A stretch of 20,910 nucleotides of DNA, taken from the IMG/VR virus record IMGVR_UViG_3300020109_000160, positions 1-20,910 of that record; one strand, given 5' to 3'. The DNA is from a virus. The translations under genes and the position numbers were made by a program. Below, piece by piece: positions 14,219 to 20,867 of this stretch (its first letter is position 1; each line of letters opens with the position of its first letter). A model generated the notes under the pieces. The model saw nothing but the letters and a program-made list of their open reading frames with translations, did no database searches and was not told the origin of the DNA.

Positions 14219-15685
14219 ATGTATTACCCAAACTCAACCCGCGTCTACAGTATCTTTGACCGGCTCGGCAAAGGTGGTGGTGGCAAGGTTCGGGCCGTAC
14301 TCAACCGCCTCAATGGATTTGCGGAGATGGAAGGCTATGTTCCTGTTCTTCTGAACCTGAGCCACAGCGTCCGCCAGAAGATCAACTTTTTAGAGCTTCA
14401 ATCAAGCGGAGTGATTTCAGCAAACGTGGTGAGCATGACATTGCCGGAAGCTTGCTATGATGTTGCCGCGCAGGGTGATCATTCTTCCTTTGACTTTCCG
14501 CCTTACGACACCATGCATGAGGTGGATGACGGTGCCACCTATACCTATCAGGGCGAACCGGTCATGGCAGATGAAGTGGCAATCACTGCCTTAGGGTCGG
14601 TAACCAAGCGGACGGTCTTCCGTCCAAAAGGCGACGAACAGTTCACGCTCATCAACGGGCGCCTCTTCCAGAAGGTCCGGAAGTGGGATCAGTTTCGACG
14701 CATTACCGACTATGTGAATGATGTTCCGATCCGTTGGGCCGATTGGGAAGGTCGAAACTACATAAGAGGTCGAAATCTGCTGACTGGCGAGGCTTACAAG
14801 AACCACCATGACTTTGAGCGGAGCTTCTTCAAACTGATTTCGTGGGATAACTCAGTCGTCTTCTTCGACGGCGTGACGTCGGCTTATCTTTCCCCCGCCA
14901 CGGCGGCTCCACGGGTTTTGTTTTTGCATGCAGACCATCGCAGCCCTTCTGGCCAGATCGTCCCAAGGTCAAAGTTCCTGATCGAAAACTTCAAGGGGGA
15001 AGCCATCGTCACCTCGACGGACACCCATAAGAAGCAGATAGAGGAGGATGTGACACCGGCAGCCGAGATCCATGTGGTACCGCACTTCTGCGACAGGTCT
15101 AAAGCGCCAAGTCCTCTGCGTAGAAACCTTGTAACTGTTTCTCGCCTTGATCTTGTTGGAAAGCCAATTGACGAGTGTGTCAAAGCCTTCCACGAGATCT
15201 GCGACGACTTCCCAGACGTTGATTACCTGATCTACGGGGAGGGGAGCGGGCAGAAACGCTTGGAAGCTCTGATTGCTGATTTCGGCCGTGGATCGCGTAT
15301 TCACCTGATGGGCTATACCACCGATCCGGATCGCGTGTTCCGTGGCGCGCTGACTGCTGTGTATCCAACACTGACCGAAGGCTTCGGCCTCTCTATCCTC
15401 GAAGCCCTCTCTGCGGGCTGCCCTGTGATCTCCTATGATGTGAACTATGGGCCGCGTGAGATGATTTTGCGGGGACAAAACGGCGAACTTGTCGCGCCAG
15501 GTGACATCGCTTCGCTGGCTGATGCGATGAGAAAAGTCCTTTCAGACGCTGAGCTCTACCAGCGCAACACGGATCTTCGGTTAGATAGGTATTCCCGCGA
15601 GGCGTACTTGTCCAACTACCAAGCTCTTGTCGAAAAGGTTCTTAAACCCACGTTTTTAGGCGCATCTGCTGGTTGTGGGGGCTGA
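14219..15685 (+). CDS. Glycosyltransferase, GT4-like (TagE/poly(glycerol-phosphate) glucosyltransferase type)
   Basis: The product has 488 residues. The ATG has only a weak purine stretch before it. An N-terminal Rossmann-like half opens with RVYSIFDRLGKGGGGKVRAV, a Gly-rich loop as in GT-B enzymes. A long insert at about 85-200 carries a TYTYQGEP-type beta region, as in the TagE/GtfA group. The C-terminal half has LVTVSRLDLVGKPIDECV, YLIYGEGSGQKRLEALI, HLMGYTTDPDRVFRGA and EGFGLSILEAL, i.e. the GT4 EX7E pair at E387 and E395, then SYDVNYGPREMI. It is a retaining, cytoplasmic, sugar-nucleotide-using enzyme by family. Targets of relatives are teichoic-type polymers, capsule or glycoproteins; the target here is unknown. 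It is cassette partner of the GT61-like gene. The right repeat copy begins at its last codons. Confidence 0.85.
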   Translation: MYYPNSTRVYSIFDRLGKGGGGKVRAVLNRLNGFAEMEGYVPVLLNLSHSVRQKINFLELQSSGVISANVVSMTLPEACYDVAAQGDHSSFDFPPYDTMHEVDDGATYTYQGEPVMADEVAITALGSVTKRTVFRPKGDEQFTLINGRLFQKVRKWDQFRRITDYVNDVPIRWADWEGRNYIRGRNLLTGEAYKNHHDFERSFFKLISWDNSVVFFDGVTSAYLSPATAAPRVLFLHADHRSPSGQIVPRSKFLIENFKGEAIVTSTDTHKKQIEEDVTPAAEIHVVPHFCDRSKAPSPLRRNLVTVSRLDLVGKPIDECVKAFHEICDDFPDVDYLIYGEGSGQKRLEALIADFGRGSRIHLMGYTTDPDRVFRGALTAVYPTLTEGFGLSILEALSAGCPVISYDVNYGPREMILRGQNGELVAPGDIASLADAMRKVLSDAELYQRNTDLRLDRYSREAYLSNYQALVEKVLKPTFLGASAGCGG

Positions 15686-15699
15686 CGAAGCCAGAGTGA
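15679..15699 (+). repeat. 21-bp direct repeat, right copy
   Basis: This copy repeats 12360-12380, 19 of 21 identical. Read in the register of the membrane gene it again gives GLTKPE and a stop. It overlaps the end of the GT4-like gene and lies just before the hairpin terminator at 15705. Confidence 0.75.
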
Positions 15700-15704
15700 A
15701 AAGC

Positions 15705-15734
15705 GGCCCCCGGACGGACCAAAATCCGGGGGCC
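15705..15734 (+). terminator. Hairpin at the end of the glycosyltransferase cassette
   Basis: GGCCCCCGGA (15705-15714) and TCCGGGGGCC (15725-15734) form a perfect 10-bp stem with a 10-base loop. Only two T follow. Its position right after the duplicated gene end suggests it was originally the terminator of the holin/membrane-gene transcript. Confidence 0.65.
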
Positions 15735-16024
15735 TTCGCAGGACGTTCGGGTCACCCGCCTAATATAGGCTGAGTGCGCGCGAAATATGCGCCGTAGCCC
15801 ACGGTCCAGCGTCCCAGTTCTACCTCTATGTGCGATCTGATGATGTTGAGGAATCAACTGTCGCGTTACGAAAATCCTAAAATTCACTCGGCGGATGAGG
15901 CAAGCTTCATCTTGCACCTTGTGCAATTTTCTTTGCGCAGAGGCAGGCCCGAAAGGCGTCAGCGTCGTGCGAGCAGAATTGACCAACCTGTCGGGGCCGA
16001 GCGGTACGCACGATCGACCGCGTC
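15735..16024. other. Stretch without a supported gene
   Basis: Only short, poorly coding-looking frames are present. I see no RNA gene and no clear protein family. It may be decayed phage DNA between the lysis block and the glycosidase gene. Confidence 0.5.
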
Positions 16025-16243
16025 TCAATGCAGGCTGGGCGACGCTCCTGATGCCGGCTGACGGGCAAAGGGAATGACAGTACAGGCTGCAGTCTTGCGG
16101 GAGGCTGCAGCGCAGTCGTTCAACCAGCGTATCTGCCAGCCCGGCCCGCTGTCAGCATAGCAGGACAAGCACCCCTTCCAGTGGGGGCTCATCCACTGGA
16201 GTTCACTTCCACAAGTCTTGCACCACACGTTGTCGCGCATCAT
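16025..16243 (-). CDS. Possible small zinc-ribbon protein
   Basis: On the minus strand, 72 residues, starting at ATG 16243 with an AGGG about 5 bases upstream. The N-terminal half has two Cys pairs, CKTC (residues 8-11) and CLSC (25-28), with CG after the first, an aromatic-rich spacer (ELQWMSPHWKG) and WQIRWLNDC afterwards. This is a zinc-ribbon-like spacing. The last about 25 residues look unstructured. Such small Zn-ribbon proteins are common phage accessory genes. The gene is isolated, opposite to its neighbours, and no operon is visible. It could be a chance frame, but the CxxC pair and the possible ribosome-binding site argue for a real gene. Function unknown. Confidence 0.45.
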   Translation of the reverse strand: MMRDNVWCKTCGSELQWMSPHWKGCLSCYADSGPGWQIRWLNDCAAASRKTAACTVIPFARQPASGASPSLH

Positions 16244-16565
16244 TCGACCCTATCGGCTTGATTTTAGGAGCTTCTGACACACGAAGCTTCAAGATGAGTT
16301 AAGGGCAGACAATCAACGCTGCGTCACATTCCTACTCGCAACTGGCAGAGGATCACCTGTCAGCGTTCGAAGTCCCTCTCTAGGCCTATGCGCAGCGGAG
16401 GGCCCAAGTAAGGGCCTGACAGCGCTGTCGCGCGATGCAACACCCCAAGCGCGCCACGCATCTGCGACAGCCTGAATTCAAACGACAATCGACGCGGGCA
16501 GCTCCCAGCTGGCGGGGCTGCGCACGTATGCTTAACCGAAGATTAAAACCCGTTCGTCAAAAACC
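16244..16565. promoter_or_regulatory. Non-coding leader with palindromes upstream of the glycosidase gene
   Basis: No convincing gene is seen. GACAGCGCTGTC (16418-16429) is a perfect 12-bp palindrome. TGTCGC-GC-GATGC at 16426-16438 is nearly complementary to GCATC-T-GCGACA at 16459-16470, which could form a hairpin. A frame open from ATG 16435 joins the glycosidase gene but would read through the terminator, so it is not used. The stretch may hold a promoter or operator for the glycosidase/lysis unit. Confidence 0.35.
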
Positions 16566-16587
16566 GCCCGCTCACCGCGGGCTTTTT
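16566..16587 (+). terminator. Intrinsic terminator / attenuator before the glycosidase gene
   Basis: GCCCGC (16566-16571), loop TCACC, GCGGGC (16577-16582), then TTTTT (16583-16587). The stem-loop ends 15 bases before the ATG at 16603, so it sits in the 5' leader, as at other genes of this phage. Confidence 0.65.
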
Positions 16588-16602
16588 GCATTGGAGAACC
16601 TC

Positions 16603-19407
16603 ATGAACACCCAACACTGCCGCCGCCTTGCAGAACTGTTTGCCGATGTCAGCAAGACATTCGCAGCAGCCGCAGATACGACCGCAGAGCCGGAAGAGCC
16701 TATGCCCGCGCCAACCCCCGAGCCGGAGCCACTTCCAGCCCCCACGCCGCCCGCACCGCCCCCTGTCGTGCCGGAGCCGACGCCAGAGCCCGAACCCGGA
16801 TCCGAACCCGCACCGACAACGCCTGCTCCCGCGGATCGGGATGCCAAACTGTCAGTTGCTGTTGGCCTCGGCGGTCTTGCCGATTGGCGGGCCTCGCAAC
16901 CGTTCCTGGACGTCATGAAGTCCGGGCGCCCCTGGATGGCGCGCACGTGGAGCGCTTTTGGCTTCATGGAGCATGAGCAGATGCGGGCAGGCGGGCATCT
17001 TGACGCCGATGGCTGGCCGCTGCGCGTGCCCCCTGGCGCTGACTTCGTGGCCTCTGTCATCCTGACCGATCTGGACGCTTCCGACACCAGCATTGCGGGG
17101 CGCTACCGCCTGTTCTGGGACGGGGAGGGCGAAGTGAACGTCTGGGGACGTGCCGCCAACCCCACGCGCGGCACCCGCTGGCTGGAGTTCGACTTCACCC
17201 CCGGCAGCGGGATCGTGGACGTTCGCGTGTCGGGCATCAGTGCGACGAACCCGATCAAGAACATCCGCTGCGTCAAGACCCAGCATCTGGCCGCTTTCAA
17301 TGCGGGCGCGATCTTCCGGCCCGAATGGCTGGATCTGGTCCGCAACTTCCGCTGCCTGCGCTTCATGGACTGGCAGGCAACGAACGACAGCCGCGTCACG
17401 ACCTGGCAGAGCCGTGCCCGCCCGGCCTCCACGACCTGGGCCACGGATGCCCCCGTCGAGGTCATGGTGGCGCTGGCGAACGAGATCCAGATCGACCCGT
17501 GGTTCTGCATCCCGCATGGGGCGACGGATGACTACATCAGCCGCTTTTCCACGCTTGTCCGCGACAACCTGAACCCCCGCCTCAAGGCATATTTCGAACT
17601 GAGCAACGAGGTGTGGAACTGGCAGTTCCAGCAGGCGCATTATGCCAACCAGCAGGCTCTGCGCCTCTGGCCGGATCTGGTCAACGGCAACGGGTGGATG
17701 CAGTGGCATGGCGGCCGATCCGCTGAAATGGCCATGATCCTTGACCGGGTTTTCGATGGCCAGCGCGGGCGCTATGTGAAGGTGATTGCCACGCAGACCG
17801 GATATCAGGGGATCGAAGATCCCATCCTCAACGCTCCCCGATGGGTTGCGATGCAGGCCGGTCGCCGCGCACCCAAGGCGTATTTCGACGCCTATGCGGT
17901 CACGGGCTACTGGGACGGCGGCTTCAACAGCGCGGGAGCGATCCAGCGCATCCAGGAATGGCGCCGCGACCACGGCGAAGAAGGCGCCATGCAGCGGATG
18001 CGAGAGCAGATGCTTGACGGCCGTCACCTCGGGGCGGATGGCAGCATCGCCGCGCATGAGGCCATCTGGGCTTATCAGAAACGGGTTGCCGATGCGGCCG
18101 GGCTGAAGCTGGTCATGTACGAGGGCGGCAGCCACTTGGTCCCCGCCTTCAGTGGCGCGCACAACAACGCCGACTTGATGGGCTTCCTCGAGCGGTTCCA
18201 CTACTCGCGGCACATGGGGGAGCTCTACACTCACGCCATGACGCGCTTTGACGCCGCAGGCGGCGAGTTCTTCAACGCCTTTGTTGAGATCGACCGGCCT
18301 AGCCGGGATGGCTTCTGGGGCGCCCGGCGGCACGTTGCGGACGACAACCCGCGCTGGCAGGCATTGGTCGAGTTCAATCGCATCGAGCCCCAGCCCGAGC
18401 CCGAACCGGTGACGCCCCCTGCGCCGCCGCCGGTGGTGCCTGTGACGCCCACCCCGCAGCCGGTGCCTCCTGCGCCCCAACCGCCCGCGCAGCCGAGCTT
18501 GGCCGGGATGCTGGGTTTCGCAATCCCCGACGGGGAACTGCTGGCCGGTGGCGAGCCGTGGATGGACCGGATCGCCGCGCTGAACGCCAAGACCGTGCGG
18601 TTCGATGTGCGCCTAGAACGTGTGCAACCCGTCGCCGGCGGGGGCTACCAATGGGCCAACACAGATCGCTTGGTGGACGGCCTTGTGCGGCGCGGCATCA
18701 AGCCGCTGATCCTGCTGAATACCGACATCAGCCTGATCAGCACTGCCGCTGGCCGCACCCGGTTCCGTCAGTTCGCAGAAGCCGCGGTGCATCGCTACGG
18801 CGATCGCTGCAAATGGTGGGAAGTACTCAACGAAGCCAACCACACGACCCTAACGCCTGAAGCCTATGCCGAGCTGCTGCGCATCGTCTATCCGGCGATC
18901 AAGGCGATCCAGCGCGACAGCGTTGTGATCTATGTCGGAAACGCGTCGATCCCATCCACCACCGCGCCGAACGTGCAGGGGGCGGTGGACTACCTGCGGC
19001 GCACCTATGCCCGGCTGAATGGCACCCGCGCCTTTGATGCCGTCGGACACCATCCCTACCAGTACCCGCTGCTGTTCAACCGCACGGACAGCTGGACCGG
19101 CCTTGGCGTCATGCGCTCGATCCGCACTCTGATGAACCAGAACGGCCATCAGGACATGCTGATCTGGATCACCGAAGCCGGCGCCCCGACATCGGGCGGC
19201 AACCAGGCGGTGTCGCAGGCCGACCAAGCGGAAACGCTGCGCCAGTTGGTCGACATGGCTCGCGCCCCGAACAGTGGCCTCGGCCCGATCCACTGGTACG
19301 GCTTCCGTGACCGGGCAACCGGCACCGACACGGAAACCTACTTCGGCATCGAGGATGCGCGAGGCACGCCCAAGGCCGCAGCGGCCGTGTTCCGCGAACT
19401 GGCCTGA
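16603..19407 (+). CDS. Large protein with two glycoside-hydrolase-like TIM-barrel domains and Pro-rich linkers
   Basis: The product has 934 residues. ATG 16603 follows TTGGAGAACCTC; the longer frame from 16435 crosses a terminator and is rejected. Residues 1-28 are helical, and about 30-80 form a Pro/Glu/Thr linker. Domain 1 (about 82-590) has FELSNEVWNW with candidate acid/base E336, and MYEGGSHLV with candidate nucleophile E507. A second Pro-rich linker spans about 594-635. Domain 2 (about 636-934) has WWEVLNEANH (E744) and IWITEAGAPT (E858). The Asn-Glu plus late-Glu arrangement in each is the clan GH-A pattern (retaining glycosidases such as GH5/GH39). The likely role is degradation of host capsule or exopolysaccharide, either virion-bound or released at lysis. 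No Sec signal is evident. The substrate is unknown, and the two domains differ enough to suggest different linkages. Confidence 0.8.
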   Translation: MNTQHCRRLAELFADVSKTFAAAADTTAEPEEPMPAPTPEPEPLPAPTPPAPPPVVPEPTPEPEPGSEPAPTTPAPADRDAKLSVAVGLGGLADWRASQPFLDVMKSGRPWMARTWSAFGFMEHEQMRAGGHLDADGWPLRVPPGADFVASVILTDLDASDTSIAGRYRLFWDGEGEVNVWGRAANPTRGTRWLEFDFTPGSGIVDVRVSGISATNPIKNIRCVKTQHLAAFNAGAIFRPEWLDLVRNFRCLRFMDWQATNDSRVTTWQSRARPASTTWATDAPVEVMVALANEIQIDPWFCIPHGATDDYISRFSTLVRDNLNPRLKAYFELSNEVWNWQFQQAHYANQQALRLWPDLVNGNGWMQWHGGRSAEMAMILDRVFDGQRGRYVKVIATQTGYQGIEDPILNAPRWVAMQAGRRAPKAYFDAYAVTGYWDGGFNSAGAIQRIQEWRRDHGEEGAMQRMREQMLDGRHLGADGSIAAHEAIWAYQKRVADAAGLKLVMYEGGSHLVPAFSGAHNNADLMGFLERFHYSRHMGELYTHAMTRFDAAGGEFFNAFVEIDRPSRDGFWGARRHVADDNPRWQALVEFNRIEPQPEPEPVTPPAPPPVVPVTPTPQPVPPAPQPPAQPSLAGMLGFAIPDGELLAGGEPWMDRIAALNAKTVRFDVRLERVQPVAGGGYQWANTDRLVDGLVRRGIKPLILLNTDISLISTAAGRTRFRQFAEAAVHRYGDRCKWWEVLNEANHTTLTPEAYAELLRIVYPAIKAIQRDSVVIYVGNASIPSTTAPNVQGAVDYLRRTYARLNGTRAFDAVGHHPYQYPLLFNRTDSWTGLGVMRSIRTLMNQNGHQDMLIWITEAGAPTSGGNQAVSQADQAETLRQLVDMARAPNSGLGPIHWYGFRDRATGTDTETYFGIEDARGTPKAAAAVFRELA

Positions 19408-19434
19408 CGCCACCCCGCTTGATTCAAACTTTCG

Positions 19435-19466
19435 CCGCCTTGGGCCGACGCCCGGGGCGGTTTTTT
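19435..19466 (+). terminator. Intrinsic terminator between glycosidase and amidase genes
   Basis: CCGCCTTGGGC (19435-19445) pairs with GCCCGGGGCGG (19450-19460) over 11 bp, including two G-U pairs, around a CGAC loop. Six T follow (19461-19466). It is the strongest-looking terminator in the window, directly before the TGGAGG leader of the amidase gene. Confidence 0.75.
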
Positions 19467-19479
19467 CATGGAGGAATGA

Positions 19480-20112
19480 ATGACCCGCGAAGCCACCCGC
19501 CAGATACAGACCGGCCTGCAGGGCCTCGGCCACGATCCCGGCCCCCTAGATGGCCTATTCGGCGCCAAGACCCGCGCTGCGGCGCAAGCTTGGCTGGATG
19601 CCGGCGGCAAACCGGCCGCGCCTGCTGTGACGCTGGCCCCCAAGCACGCGACCTCGGCCATGATCTACCAGGGCAGCGCCCGACACCCGGTGCGCGAGAT
19701 CATCGTCCATTGTGCGGCCACCCGCCCCGACTGGATGGCAGGCCGCCCGATCGCCGAGAAGGTGGCCGAGATCCGGCGCTGGCATCTGGCCAACGGCTGG
19801 CGCGACATTGGCTATCACTGGATCATCGACCGTGACGGCAAGGTCCTCGCCGGCCGTGCCGAGACGGTGATCGGCAGCCATACCATCGGCAAGAACAGCG
19901 GCACGATCGGCATCTGCCTTCTGGGTGGCCACGGCTCAGCCGAGACCGACCTTTTTGCGAATCACTTCACCCCGCAGCAGGACATCACCCTGCGCCAGAT
20001 GATCGAGGCGATCAGCTCGCGCACCGGCATCGCCCGCATCAGCGGCCACAACGAATATGCGGCCAAGGCCTGCCCAGGCTTTGACGTGTCCACCTGGCTG
20101 AAAGGAGCCTGA
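19480..20112 (+). CDS. N-acetylmuramoyl-L-alanine amidase endolysin (T7 lysozyme type, PG-binding domain)
   Basis: The product has 210 residues, with GGAGG 5 bases before the ATG. The N-terminal about 3-45 residues (RQIQTGLQGLGHDPGPLDGL, then FGAKTRAA) form a peptidoglycan-binding type 1 domain. The rest is an Amidase_2/T7 lysozyme domain. The zinc ligands can be placed at H77 (IIVHCA), H190 and C198 (GHNEYAAKACPG), with the conserved Lys at K196. The H-to-C spacing equals that of T7 lysozyme, and Y112 (GYHW) is in the expected position. The enzyme cuts the amide bond between MurNAc and L-Ala and ends infection by lysis. No signal peptide is seen, so it needs a holin. The next gene starts 4 bases after the stop. 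Confidence 0.93.
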   Translation: MTREATRQIQTGLQGLGHDPGPLDGLFGAKTRAAAQAWLDAGGKPAAPAVTLAPKHATSAMIYQGSARHPVREIIVHCAATRPDWMAGRPIAEKVAEIRRWHLANGWRDIGYHWIIDRDGKVLAGRAETVIGSHTIGKNSGTIGICLLGGHGSAETDLFANHFTPQQDITLRQMIEAISSRTGIARISGHNEYAAKACPGFDVSTWLKGA

Positions 20113-20115
20113 CCC

Positions 20116-20508
20116 ATGGACAGCATCAAGACGATCGCGCCGATCTTCTTTGCCAAGACCCGCAGCTTCTGGCTGGGCATCGTCCCGGCGGCGCTGACCG
20201 GGCTGGACCTGGCCTTCTCGACCCTCACTGGAGAGAACGCCATCCCGGTGGCCAATGCCATCGCCTCGGCCGTCGACCTCCTCGGCATCGACTGGACGGG
20301 CGAGCAGATCGCGGCCGTCATGCAGACGCTGCTGCCGCTCTACCTGCTCATCTTCGCCCAGCAGCGCGGCACCTTCAGCGGCGCCACGCCGCGGCCCTAT
20401 ACCACCAGCCCGGAGAAGGAGCGGCAGATCATCCGGGTGATCGAGGATGGGAAGAGCGCCTTCGAGGCGGGTAGGGCTTTCGGCGAGCGGCTGAAGGCGC
20501 GCAGGTGA
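20116..20508 (+). CDS. Small membrane protein next to the endolysin, holin candidate
   Basis: The product has 130 residues, with AAGGAG in the end of the amidase gene. It has a hydrophobic segment at about 18-36 (FWLGIVPAALTGLDLAF) and another at about 72-90 (IAAVMQTLLPLYLLIFAQ). A hydrophilic C-terminal half follows, rich in charges and ending EAGRAFGERLKARR. Coupling with the endolysin gene and the membrane character fit a holin or lysis regulator. The family is not recognised with certainty. The window has another three-TM candidate at 11615, so which one triggers lysis is open. Confidence 0.65.
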   Translation: MDSIKTIAPIFFAKTRSFWLGIVPAALTGLDLAFSTLTGENAIPVANAIASAVDLLGIDWTGEQIAAVMQTLLPLYLLIFAQQRGTFSGATPRPYTTSPEKERQIIRVIEDGKSAFEAGRAFGERLKARR

Positions 20509-20570
20509 GGCGGCGGAAGCCACGGCACATGCGGTCGAGGGGCAGGGCAGGTAATCCCACGCAACGACCG

Positions 20571-20584
20571 CTTGGTTAACCAAG
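20571..20584. promoter_or_regulatory. 14-bp perfect palindrome, possible operator
   Basis: CTTGGTTAACCAAG is a perfect 14-bp palindrome. It lies 40 bases upstream of the next ATG in an otherwise GC-rich stretch, which fits a dimeric repressor site. No regulator gene is in the window. Confidence 0.45.
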
Positions 20585-20590
20585 CTTCAA

Positions 20591-20619
20591 CCTCCTGCCA
20601 GTATCCTGCCGGCAGGAGG
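20591..20619 (+). promoter_or_regulatory. Hairpin that can sequester the Shine-Dalgarno of the next gene
   Basis: CCTCCTGCC (20591-20599) is perfectly complementary to GGCAGGAGG (20611-20619), which contains the AGGAGG Shine-Dalgarno 5 bases before the ATG at 20625. An overlapping alternative, TCCTGCCGGCAGGA (20604-20617), is a perfect 14-bp palindrome that also covers most of it. Both structures would block ribosome binding. Confidence 0.55.
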
Positions 20620-20624
20620 CCTTC

Positions 20625-20822
20625 ATGATGCACGCACCTGAGCTTACACCCACCCCCGAAGGCACGCGGATTGCGCTGCCTGATGTCACCGCACTGCTTA
20701 TTGCGCATGACGATGGCTGGGAGGTCGGACAGTTTTGTCCAACCGGCTGCCTGTTGAGGTCAGAGTTGGAGATGAGGATCAAGGCCGCTTTGCCGGACTT
20801 TACTTGGCGTCCAGCTGCTTGA
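20625..20822 (+). CDS. Small protein of unknown function behind an SD hairpin
   Basis: The product has 65 residues, ATG 20625 (or 20628), with a full AGGAGG Shine-Dalgarno. The sequence alternates short strands (TRIALPDVTALLIAHDDGWEV), then has FCPTGCLLRSELEMRIKAAL and ends FTWRPAA. Two Cys (C38, C42) flank PTG. I do not recognise a family, and no membrane segment is seen. It is separated from the lysis genes by about 115 non-coding bases containing a palindrome and a hairpin, so it is probably separately regulated. It could be the last phage gene or a host gene next to the prophage end. Confidence 0.6.
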   Translation: MMHAPELTPTPEGTRIALPDVTALLIAHDDGWEVGQFCPTGCLLRSELEMRIKAALPDFTWRPAA

Positions 20823-20828
20823 AGTGTT

Positions 20829-20843
20829 GTTCCCTTTTCGTTC
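20829..20843. promoter_or_regulatory. LexA (SOS) box, alphaproteobacterial type
   Basis: GTTC (20829-20832), seven bases, GTTC (20840-20843) is an exact match to the direct-repeat GTTC-N7-GTTC operator described for LexA of Rhodobacter and other alphaproteobacteria. It lies 24 bases before a GTG start at 20868, a promoter-like distance. Confidence 0.65.
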
Positions 20844-20867
20844 TTTTGTGGCGGAGAGGGAACCACA

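Noticed and set aside
1-15685. Flagellin glycosylation link between the flagellin end and the two glycosyltransferases
   Set aside because: They are more than 12 kb apart with a phage structural module between, and the cassette is flanked by its own repeats; proximity alone does not support it.
10543-15699. Transposon target-site duplications
   Set aside because: The repeats are 75 and 21 bp, diverged at synonymous positions, and no transposase or terminal inverted repeats are seen; recombination between homologous gene ends fits better.
16435-16602. Longer N-terminus for the glycosidase protein
   Set aside because: It spans an intrinsic terminator and a basic, poorly structured leader; ATG 16603 has the leader type used by other genes here.
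16852-18480. A 542-codon minus-strand frame
   Set aside because: It is antisense to the glycosidase, has a His/Arg/Gly-rich low-complexity start mirroring the Pro-rich linker, and shows no domain.
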